DNA of 64,000 bases, taken from NCBI RefSeq assembly GCF_004912195.1, contig NZ_STGW01000014.1:1-64000 (forward strand). The letters are read 5' to 3'. The stretch is from Nocardioides caeni. Lineage in GTDB: Bacteria > Actinomycetota > Actinomycetes > Propionibacteriales > Nocardioidaceae. The position numbers were made by a program, and so were the translations under genes. Each line of letters starts with the position of its first letter. Position 1 is the stretch's first letter. Positions 1 through 8,400 of this stretch are shown here, in pieces. The notes below the pieces were generated by a model that was not told where the DNA came from, ran no database searches, and saw only the letters and a list, made by a program, of their open reading frames with translations.

Positions 1-2
1 CG

Positions 3-881
3 GCGGAGGCCGGCGTCACCTTCTATGACACCGCCGACGTCTATGGCGACGGTCGCAGCGAGCAGATCGTCGGCCGCTTCCTCGCCGACCACGCCGACGA
101 TGGCGGCGCCGGCTTCACCGCCGTGACCAAGATGGGCCGCCGGATGGATCAGGTCCCCGCCAACTACGTGATGACCAATTTCCGTGCCTGGCTCGACCGC
201 TCGCGCCGCAACCTCGGTGTCGACACCATCGACCTGGTGCAGCTGCACTGTCCGCCGTCGGAGGTCATCGACGACGACGCGACCTACGACGCCCTCGACG
301 AGCTGGTGACCGACGGCGTGATCGCCGCCTACGGCGTCAGCGTCGAGACCTGCGCGCAGGCCCTGTCGGCGATCCGCCGCCCGGGCGTCCAGTCGGTGCA
401 GATCATCCTCAACGCCTTCCGGCTCAAGCCGCTCGACGAGGTGCTCCCGGCCGCCGCGGCCGCCGACGTCGCGATCATCGCGCGCGTCCCGCTGGCCTCG
501 GGCCTGCTCTCGGGGCGCTACGACGACTCGACCGTGTTCGCGGCCGCCGACCACCGCACCTACAACCGCGACGGCAGCGCCTTCGACGTCGGCGAGACCT
601 TCTCCGGCGTCGACTACCGCACTGGCATCGCGGCCGCCGCGGAGTTCACCGCGCTCGTCCGCTCGACCCTCGGTCCGGACGTCACCCCGGCCCAGGCCGC
701 CATCGCCTGGTGCTGGCAGCAGCCCGGCGTCACCACCGTGATCCCCGGAGCCCGGAGCACGGCCCAGGCGAGCGCCAACGCCGCCGCCGGCCTCGTCGGC
801 CCGCTCCCGGACGCCTTCCTCGACGGCGTCCGGGCGATCTATGACCGCGACCTCCGCGAGGCCATCCACCCGCGCTGGTGA
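3..881 (+). CDS. Aldo/keto reductase, 5'-truncated
   Basis: The reading frame is open from the window edge and lacks its start. The first visible residues, FYDTADVYGDGRSE, are the aldo/keto reductase motif carrying the catalytic Asp and Tyr. Downstream come the (beta/alpha)8-barrel landmarks VDTIDLVQLHCP and, near the C terminus, PGVTTVIPGARS, which belongs to the NADPH-binding end of the barrel. The family reduces aldehydes and ketones with NADPH in the cytosol; the substrate cannot be read from the sequence. The C terminus is encoded inside a strong hairpin that also covers the stop codon. The gene converges on the GH43 gene and a link to the arabinose locus is not shown. Confidence 0.9.
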   Translation, partial: AEAGVTFYDTADVYGDGRSEQIVGRFLADHADDGGAGFTAVTKMGRRMDQVPANYVMTNFRAWLDRSRRNLGVDTIDLVQLHCPPSEVIDDDATYDALDELVTDGVIAAYGVSVETCAQALSAIRRPGVQSVQIILNAFRLKPLDEVLPAAAAADVAIIARVPLASGLLSGRYDDSTVFAAADHRTYNRDGSAFDVGETFSGVDYRTGIAAAAEFTALVRSTLGPDVTPAQAAIAWCWQQPGVTTVIPGARSTAQASANAAAGLVGPLPDAFLDGVRAIYDRDLREAIHPRW

Positions 882-900
882 CCCCAGCGCGGGTGGATGG
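862..900. terminator. Bidirectional hairpin between convergent genes
   Basis: A perfect 17-bp inverted repeat (arms 862-878 and 884-900) surrounds a 5-nt loop. The left arm encodes the last residues of the aldo/keto reductase and the loop contains its stop codon. There is no strong T-tract. It probably ends transcription from both sides, because the GH43 gene ends at 912 on the other strand. Confidence 0.7.
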
Positions 901-911
901 CCGCGAAGCGG

Positions 912-3900
912 CTAGCGGACCCGTACGCGCAGCACCGCCCCGTCGCGGGCGACACTGCTCGATCCCGCGTAGGCAGCGGTGATCGTGTGCCGCCCGCGCG
1001 GCAGGCGCAGGGTGACGGTCGCGACTCCGGACCGCAGCACGCGGACGGCGACCTGGCGGCCGTCGACCCTCACGACGACCCGTCCGGCGGCGGTCACACC
1101 GGCGGGCGTCGTGCCCACGGTGATCCGCAGGGTCAGCCGCTGCCGGGCGCGGGGCGTGGTGTCGGAGAGCCGCAGCCGGACGGTGGCGCCGGCCTTGCGG
1201 ACGGCCGCCGTCGCCAGCGAGGTCGCCGTGCCCGAGGGGCCGGCGGCGGGAGTCGCCGTGACCCGGACCGACAGTCGGTGGCCGACGTCGCCGCCGCGCA
1301 CCGTGTAGGACGCCGAGGTGGCGCCGCTGATCGGCGAGCCGTCGCGCAGCCACTGGAACGAGTGGTCCAGGTCGGACTGGTCCCAGGTCCCGGTGCCGGC
1401 CGTCAGCCTGCGTCCGACCTGGGCGGACCCGGTGACGGCCGGCCTGGCCTCGTTGACGGGCGCCTCCGGCTCCGGCTCCTCCAGCGGGTCGACGCTGGTG
1501 AGCGTCGGGGTGACGACCTGCATCAGCCCGTCCTCGCCGAAGGTGAGCCGGTCGATCGTGGTCTCCCGGTGGGTCCCGTCGCCGCCGGGCATGGCGAAGC
1601 GGTGGTAGGCGATGTACCAGTCGTCGGTGCCGGGCGCGTTGACGATCGAGCTGTGGCCGGTGCCGAGGATGCCCTGTGACGCGTCCTTCTGGAGGATGAC
1701 GCCGCGGTAGGTCCACGGGCCGTCGATGCTCGTCGCCGTCGCGTAGCCGACCCGGTAGTCGGGCGATCCGGTGTCGTCGATCGCGTAGGTCAGGTGGTAG
1801 ATCCCGTCGCGGTGGTTGACGAACGCCCCCTCGCGGAAGCTGGTCAGTCCGGTGATCGGCGCCAGGGTCTCCGCCTTGATCGACAGCATGTCGTCGGACA
1901 GCTCGGCGTAGACCGGCGAGCCGTTGCCCCAGAACAGGTAGTACTTGCCCGTCGCCGGGTCCTGGAAGGCCGCCGGGTCGATCGCCTGGCCCGACGTCAC
2001 TGCCTCGTTGTTGAGGATCATCGCCTCCGGCTGGGCCGTGAACGGTCCCTCCGGGCTGTCGGCGACGGCGACACCGATGGTCTTGCGGTTGTAGGTCGGG
2101 TTGTGGCCCGAGAAGTAGAAGTAGAACTTCTGGCCGCGCTCGATGATCGTCGGCGCCCACGCATTGCCGCTCGCCCACGGCACGTTGCCGTTCGCGCCGT
2201 CGAGGGTGAGGAAGGGCTGCTCGGAGCGCTCCCAGTCGACGAGGTTCGTGGACTTCCAGACGTAGAAGTCCTTGCCGCCCCAGCCGGCGAGGCCGTCGGT
2301 CGTCGCGTAGAGGTAGAACACGCCGTCGAAGACCGCGATGTTCGGGTCGGCGTAGAGGCCCGGCAGGACCGGGGACCTCATCTCGACCGCGCGCACGGTC
2401 CACGCCCGCGTCGCGCCGTCCGGGGCCGTCACCGTGACGGTCCTCGGTGACGAGTGGTCAGCAGCACCGTCGACGTCGAGGATCGAGCCCGCCTTGACGT
2501 CGTACGACGGAGCGAGGGCGGTCAGGTCGGTGCCCGGCTCGACCGGCAGGGTGATGGTCGAGGAGGCACTGTCGATGACGGCGGGGACCTTCAGCGACGA
2601 GAGCTCGACGCCGAGGATCGCGGTCGGGTCGGCTGCCAGGTCGCGCACCTCGGTGCCGGTCAGGGCCCGGTTCCAGAGCCGGAAGTCCCGCACCTTGCCC
2701 TTGAGGTACTTGTCGCCGGTGTAGACCGAGCGGCCGATGTAGTTGGCGCTCGTGCGCCCGTTGCCGATGTCGCCGGGCTCGATGGTGACGCCTGTCTTCT
2801 CACCGACCTTCACGCCGTCGAGGTAGATCGTCGCGGTGCCGTCCTGCAGCGTGTAGATCAGCGTCTTCCACGCACCGCGCCCGAGAGCGGCACCACTGGT
2901 GGCGGTCTGCTCCGTCGTCCAGTTCCCGCTCGCGATCGACGTGCGGTAGGCACCGTTGCCGGTCGTGAACAGATAGCCGTTGCCGGTCCCGCCGTTGTCG
3001 GTGTTGCCCAGGCCCCAGATGAAGTACGGCGTCGGCTGGGTCGTGTCGACCCAGACCTCCGTCGACACGGTGATCGCCTCCAGGCCGGCCATCATGTCGT
3101 CGGGCAGCTTCACGTGGCCGTTGGTGCCGCCGAGGGTCAGCCCGCCGTCGGCCCAGGTCGTGTCGCCGGAGACGGTGCCGTCGTAGCCGTGGCCGGAGGA
3201 GTCCGCCGCCACCGAGCCGGTGGTCTCGTCGAGCTCGTAGTGTGCGACCAACCCGTCCTCGTCGGCCTCGACCGGCGTCGGCGGCTCGGGCACGACGATG
3301 CCCTCGCGCAGGCTGTCGAGCTCGGCCTGGGTGACCGGGATGACCGTGCCGTGGCGCGGGCTGGCGGGCAGGTCGTAGGCCGGGGCCACCTGCCAGTCGG
3401 GGTTCTCCAGGTCGTCGGTGCCGAGCGGGATGTAGCCGCGGCCGCCGTATTCGTCGACGAAGAGATAGAAGTTGCTGCCCGAGTCGTCGCCGGGGTTGGC
3501 CTCGAAGACGGTCGGGCCCTCGACGGCCGACGTGCCGGCGTTCTTGCCGATGCAACCCTCCTGGAAGGACCACGCCTTGCTGCCCACCAGGTCCGGCTCG
3601 GTCAGGGAGTCGTTCTTCTCCTGGATGATGTCGGAGCAGCCGGTGGTGCCGGCGCCCTCGTCCTTGGTGAAGCGGTAGTAGGTGCCGTTGTCCTTGATGA
3701 CCGTCGAGTCGATCCGGGACGAGCCGATGTCCTGCCAGACCTTCGCCTCGCTGAAGGTCACGAAGTCGCGGGTGGTGGCATAGAGCATCCGGTTGTAGGT
3801 GCTGCCGGTGTGGTTCGGGTCGTCCTCGGCATAGATCTTCGAGGCCCAGAACACCACGAACTGCTGCAGGTCCTCGTCCCAGTAGGCCTCCGGCGCCCAG

Positions 3901-5300
3901 GTGTTGCCGGCCGTCTCGGGCGAGACGAGCACGTGCCGCTGTGCGGACCAGTTCTTCAGGTCGGTCGACTCCCAGACCTCGAGGTGACGCGAGCCGGTGC
4001 GCTGCGAGCGGTCCCAGTCGCCGTTGCGGCCGATCGAGAGGTCGGTGGCGATGAGGAAGAACCGGTCGCCCTCGGGGGAGCGGATCAGGAACGGGTCGCG
4101 CAGGCCCATCTCGCCCATGGTCGACTCAAGCACGGGCTGGCCGTCGTTGAGCTCGTCCCACTGGAGGGCGTCGTTGCCGCGGCTCGCGGCGAAGTAGATC
4201 TTCTCGCCGGCGATCGAGTTGTTGGTGAAGTAGCTGAACGCATAGCCCGCGTACGGCGCCGGCGCGGGCGACTCCCGTACGGTCAGCTCGATCTCGCGGG
4301 TGGCCGTTGCGGATCCCACGGTCACGGTGGCGGTGAGGGTCACGGTGGCGTCACCCGCGCCGTGGGCCGGGCGGACCACCACGCCGTCGGAGGCCACCAC
4401 GGCGGGGTCGTCGCTGGCCCAGTCGATCGTGGAGCCGTTGCTGCCGCTCACCGGGAGGGTCAGGCTGCCGCGGACGTCGTCGGGGTGGACGAGCTCGATC
4501 GCGTCGGCATCGGCGTCGGCCTTCTCCTGGTCGCCGAGCTCGACGGGCGTGTCGAGCTCGGCGAGCTGGGCGACCTCGCTCGCGTCGAGCGCCCGGTCAT
4601 AGATCCGGAAATTGCGGATCCTGCCCTCGAGGCTGTTGTCGGTGGCGTAGTTGGACTCGCCGAGGACGTTGTTGGTGGTCGTGCCGCCGCCGATCGCGCT
4701 CGGGAGCACGGTGACCGCGGTGTTCTGCCCCACCTGCGCACCGTCCTCGAAGAGGGTGCCGGTGGTGCCGGTCTGCGTGTAGGTCACCGACTTCCACACA
4801 CCGCGGGCGAGGTTGCCGCCACTGGTGCGGGCGGTGACCTTCTCACCGGACCAGTTGCCGGTGGTGATGCCCGCGCGGAACGCATTGCCGCTGGCGAAGA
4901 GGTAGCCGGTGCCGGCCCCGGAGGTCGCGGGATTGCCCAGCCCCCAGAGGAAGAACGGCGTCGCCTGGCTCGCCTCGACGAACACGTCGACGTGCACGGT
5001 GATCGCGTCGAGGCCGGCGGTGATGTTGGCGGGCAGCTGCACGTGGTCGTCGACCCCGTCCAGGGCGAGGCCGTCACCGTCCCAGCTGCCGCCGACGAGG
5101 GTGCCGTCGCGGCCGTTGCCGGAGGTGTCCGCGACGGTCGTGCCGGAGGTCTGGTCGAGGTCGTAGCGCAGCACCAGCCCCTCGGTGACGTCGGCGGCCA
5201 GCGCCGGGCGAGCTGTCGGGACCAGCAGCAGCAGGGCGCCGACGAGGGCCAGGGCCAGCAGGGCGGGGAGACGGCGCAGGGCCGTCGAGAGATGCGACAT
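912..5300 (-). CDS. Secreted double-GH43 arabinan/arabinoxylan hydrolase with two LamG domains
   Basis: The product is an exported enzyme of about 1462 residues. I chose ATG 5300 because it follows a GGAGG site by a few bases and begins a classic signal peptide of about 36 residues ending in ALAAD. Domains in order are LamG (about 38-250), an Ig-like domain (about 265-345), a first GH43 propeller (about 350-675; base Asp in LRDPF near 400, acid Glu in VEGPTVF near 596), a second LamG (about 685-892), a linker, a second GH43 propeller (about 975-1265; YADPN near 985, FREGAF near 1156), an Ig-like domain and a C-terminal Big_3_5-like repeat. GH43 enzymes cleave arabinan and xylan side chains or backbones. 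Two complete catalytic domains in one chain are unusual. No sortase motif is visible. A LacI-type operator lies just upstream. Confidence 0.88.
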   Translation of the reverse strand: MSHLSTALRRLPALLALALVGALLLLVPTARPALAADVTEGLVLRYDLDQTSGTTVADTSGNGRDGTLVGGSWDGDGLALDGVDDHVQLPANITAGLDAITVHVDVFVEASQATPFFLWGLGNPATSGAGTGYLFASGNAFRAGITTGNWSGEKVTARTSGGNLARGVWKSVTYTQTGTTGTLFEDGAQVGQNTAVTVLPSAIGGGTTTNNVLGESNYATDNSLEGRIRNFRIYDRALDASEVAQLAELDTPVELGDQEKADADADAIELVHPDDVRGSLTLPVSGSNGSTIDWASDDPAVVASDGVVVRPAHGAGDATVTLTATVTVGSATATREIELTVRESPAPAPYAGYAFSYFTNNSIAGEKIYFAASRGNDALQWDELNDGQPVLESTMGEMGLRDPFLIRSPEGDRFFLIATDLSIGRNGDWDRSQRTGSRHLEVWESTDLKNWSAQRHVLVSPETAGNTWAPEAYWDEDLQQFVVFWASKIYAEDDPNHTGSTYNRMLYATTRDFVTFSEAKVWQDIGSSRIDSTVIKDNGTYYRFTKDEGAGTTGCSDIIQEKNDSLTEPDLVGSKAWSFQEGCIGKNAGTSAVEGPTVFEANPGDDSGSNFYLFVDEYGGRGYIPLGTDDLENPDWQVAPAYDLPASPRHGTVIPVTQAELDSLREGIVVPEPPTPVEADEDGLVAHYELDETTGSVAADSSGHGYDGTVSGDTTWADGGLTLGGTNGHVKLPDDMMAGLEAITVSTEVWVDTTQPTPYFIWGLGNTDNGGTGNGYLFTTGNGAYRTSIASGNWTTEQTATSGAALGRGAWKTLIYTLQDGTATIYLDGVKVGEKTGVTIEPGDIGNGRTSANYIGRSVYTGDKYLKGKVRDFRLWNRALTGTEVRDLAADPTAILGVELSSLKVPAVIDSASSTITLPVEPGTDLTALAPSYDVKAGSILDVDGAADHSSPRTVTVTAPDGATRAWTVRAVEMRSPVLPGLYADPNIAVFDGVFYLYATTDGLAGWGGKDFYVWKSTNLVDWERSEQPFLTLDGANGNVPWASGNAWAPTIIERGQKFYFYFSGHNPTYNRKTIGVAVADSPEGPFTAQPEAMILNNEAVTSGQAIDPAAFQDPATGKYYLFWGNGSPVYAELSDDMLSIKAETLAPITGLTSFREGAFVNHRDGIYHLTYAIDDTGSPDYRVGYATATSIDGPWTYRGVILQKDASQGILGTGHSSIVNAPGTDDWYIAYHRFAMPGGDGTHRETTIDRLTFGEDGLMQVVTPTLTSVDPLEEPEPEAPVNEARPAVTGSAQVGRRLTAGTGTWDQSDLDHSFQWLRDGSPISGATSASYTVRGGDVGHRLSVRVTATPAAGPSGTATSLATAAVRKAGATVRLRLSDTTPRARQRLTLRITVGTTPAGVTAAGRVVVRVDGRQVAVRVLRSGVATVTLRLPRGRHTITAAYAGSSSVARDGAVLRVRVR

Positions 5301-5312
5301 CGTTCCTCCGAG

Positions 5313-5326
5313 TGTGAGCGCTAACA
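5313..5326. promoter_or_regulatory. LacI-type operator before GH43
   Basis: TGTGAGCGCTAACA is an imperfect 14-bp palindrome of the LacI-family type with central GCGC. It lies between the predicted -10 box and the ribosome-binding site of the double-GH43 gene, where a bound repressor would block initiation. Confidence 0.75.
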
Positions 5327-5330
5327 ACGG

Positions 5331-5359
5331 AGTGTGACCCCGATCACCCGAGACGTCAA
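5331..5359 (-). promoter_or_regulatory. Predicted promoter of the double-GH43 gene
   Basis: On the minus strand, TTGACG (5359-5354) is followed after 17 bp by CACACT (5336-5331). The same -35 box and a similar layout recur in front of GH51 and the sugar transporter operon, each with a LacI-type palindrome at the -10 or start region. Confidence 0.55.
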
Positions 5360-5408
5360 CCCCGTCCTGAACGGCGCTCCGCAAGTTGGGAAAGTCGGCT
5401 CGGAACCC

Positions 5409-5438
5409 TTGACGCGAGATGATTGTTAGCGCTAACAA
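5409..5438 (+). promoter_or_regulatory. Predicted promoter of the GH51-GH43 operon
   Basis: TTGACG at 5409-5414 and TAACAA at 5433-5438 are 18 bp apart. The -10 region lies inside the perfect palindrome 5421-5440. The sequence from the -35 box to about 5445 closely matches the transporter promoter at 17230-17263, so the two promoters appear to be duplicates. Confidence 0.5.
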
Positions 5439-5440
5439 TC
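5421..5440. promoter_or_regulatory. LacI-type operator, perfect 20-bp palindrome
   Basis: GATTGTTAGCGCTAACAATC is a perfect palindrome and the best operator in the window. It overlaps the predicted -10 box of the GH51 operon. Its centre is about 111 bp from the operator in front of GH43, so one bound repressor could control both divergent promoters, possibly by looping. Confidence 0.85.
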
Positions 5441-5445
5441 GTCCT

Positions 5446-8400
5446 GTGTCCCCCGTCACATCGCCCCCCGTTCGTCTCGGCCGCCGTCGCAGGACCGCCG
5501 TCCAGCGCCCCCTCGAAGCACTCCCCGCCTGCTGCGCGGCGCGCTGCACGCACGCTGGCGGCGTTGCCGTCGCTCGCGAGACCACCAGTCTGGCCGCGCT
5601 CCGGCGCCTTGCCATCGCACGCACATCGCGCCGCTCGCGACGGCGTGGAGTGCTTCGAGGGACCGCGGCCTCGCTCTCCCTGCTCGCCGGTGCGCTCGCC
5701 GGTGCCACCGGCCTCGGCCTGACCGCCGCCCCGGCCACCGCCGCGGACGCCGTCACCTGGGCCGACGCCTTCGACGGCAGCGCCCTCGGTGGGCGCTGGG
5801 ACGTCGTCAACCCTGAGCCCTCGGCGCTCGAGGTCAGCGACGGTGCCCTGCACCTGAGCGGCCAGCCGGGGGACACCTGGCAGACCAACAACACCGCGAA
5901 GAACCTGGTGATGCTCGACGTACCGGCGGGTGACTTCACCGCCACCGCCGAGGTTGCCGCCCCGGTCACGAAGGTCTATCAGGGCGCCGGGTTGATCGCC
6001 TGGCAGGACATGGACAACTACGTCCGGGCCGGCCTGACCTACGTCGGATCCCTGTCCCCGTCGGGGATCTCGGTCGAGACCGACCGTGAGGCGGCCGCCA
6101 CGTTAAGCGCGGTCGCTTTCGCCGACCGTCCGGCGTCGACCGGCGAGCCCCTGCGGCTGCAGCGGACCGGCGACACGATCACCACCAGCTACCTCGACGA
6201 GGGCACGGACGAGTGGGTCACCGCGGCCACCACGACGGTGCCCTTCGACACCACGCAGGTCGGCCTCTATGCGCTCGCCGCACAGGACGGCACCGTCACC
6301 GAGGCGACCTTCGAGTCGTTCGAGATCACCCACGCGCAGGGCGCCGACACGGTGCCGGCCGGCAGCTTCACGCTCCAGGCCGACGGCGATGCCGCGCACC
6401 TCGTGCGCGACGGCGACGCGCTCTCCCTCACCGCCGACCAGCCCACGTCGAGCCTGCGCCTTCAGGCGACGGACCTCGGTGGGGGCGCGGTCGGCATCAC
6501 CACCGGCGCCGGCCCGGTCGTCGTCGACGGTGGTGCTCTCACCGTCGGTGACGGTGCGGTCGAGCCGACCCCGCTGCGGATCACCGACGCCGGCGGCGGC
6601 AAGGTCGTGCTGCGGATCGGCGGCGCGGCGACCGGCGCCGACCACGTCGGTGTCGACGGCCAGGGCCATCTCGTCGCGGGCGTTGCGGACGACGCCGTGC
6701 GCTTCTTCCTCACCGAGGTCGAGGACAGCACCGCGACCCTCGACATCGATGCCGACGGTGAGGGAGCCGAGCTCAACCGCGACATGTTCGGCATCTTCTT
6801 CGAGGACATCAACTACGCGGTCGACGGCGGCATCTATGCCGAGCTCGTCCGCAACCGGTCCTTCGAGTTCAACACCACCGACAACGCCTCGTTCAACGCG
6901 ATGACCGCCTGGAGCCTGGCGAACCGCAGTGGCGGCGCCTCGAGCGCGAACGTCGTCAACGACGCCGGCCGGCTCAACGACATGAACCGCAACTACCTCC
7001 AGCTGGTCGCCGCGGCTGCCGGCGACGGCGTCGTCAACACCGGCTTCGACGGCGTCGCGCTGAAGAGCGGCGACGTCTACGACGCGTCCGTCTGGGTCCG
7101 TACGACGACAGCGCAGTCGCTCACGCTGCGGCTCGAGAGTGCCGACGGTGCGACCGTCCTCGGCAGCGGGTCCGTCCAGGTCGCCGGCGACGACACCTGG
7201 CACGAGCTGGACGTCGCGATCACAGCGACCGCGACCAGCAACAACGCCCGGATCGCCGTCCTGGCCGGGGCTCCGTCGACGCTGGCCGTCGACATGGTCT
7301 CCGTCATGCCGCGCGACACCTGGGTCGGCCCGGTCAACGGCCGCTCCGTGCTGCGCAAGGACCTCGCCGAGCGCGTCGCCGCGATGGACCCCGGGTTCGT
7401 CCGCTTCCCCGGCGGCTGCGTCACCAACGCCGGCACCTTCAAGACCTACGAGGAGAGCGGCTACGTCGACCGGCAGCGCACCTACCAGTGGAAGGAGACC
7501 ATCGGCGCGGTCGAGGAGCGGCCCACCAACAAGAACTTCTGGGGCTACAACCAGACCTACGGCATCGGCTACCTGGAGTACTTCGAGCTCGCGGAGGACC
7601 TCGGTGCCGAGCCGCTCCCCGTCCTCTCGGTGGGCGCCAACGGCTGTGGCAGCACGATCCCGGAGATGAAGGACCAGGCGAGCATCGACCGCTGGGTCCA
7701 GGACACCGTGGACCTCATCGAGTTCGCCAACGGCGGTGTCGACACCGAGTGGGGCGCGGTGCGCGCGGAGCTCGGGCACCCCGAGCCGTTCGGCCTGGAG
7801 ATGATCGGCCTCGGCAACGAGGAGAACACCACCACCTTCGAGGCGAACTTCCCGCAGTTCAAGGCCGCCGTCGAGGCGGCGTACCCGGACATCGCGATCA
7901 TCTCGAACTCGGGCCCCGACGACGCCGGCACCCGCTTCGACACGCTGTGGAGCTTCAACCGGGCGCAGGGCGTCGACATGGTCGACGAGCACTACTACAA
8001 CGACCCGGACTGGTTCCTCGACAACAACCACCGCTACGACAGCTACGACCGCGAGGGTCCGCAGGTGTTCCTCGGTGAGTACGCGAGCCGCGGCAACACC
8101 TTCAACAACGCGCTGGTCGAGGCGGCCTTCATGACCGGCCTGCAGCGCAACGGCGACGTGGTGCGACTGGCGTCGTACGCGCCGCTCCTGGCCAACGAGA
8201 ACCACGTGCAGTGGTCCCCGGACGCGATCTGGTTCGACAACGACGAGTCGTGGGAGTCGGCCGACTGGCAGGTCCAGAAGATGTTCGGCAACAACGTCGG
8301 CGACCGGGTGGTGCCGAGCACCTTCGACGGCTCCGTCAACGACCCGCAGGACGTGAAGGGCGGGGTGTTCCTCTCCACGTGGAACACCAGCGCGGCCTAC

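Noticed and set aside
2454..5324. A 956-codon open frame opposite the double-GH43 gene
   Set aside because: The translation has no recognisable domain and the opposite frame encodes clear LamG and GH43 domains with a signal peptide and ribosome-binding site.
5419..5421. ATG 5419 as the GH51 start
   Set aside because: It lies between the -35 box and the operator centre, upstream of any plausible transcript start.
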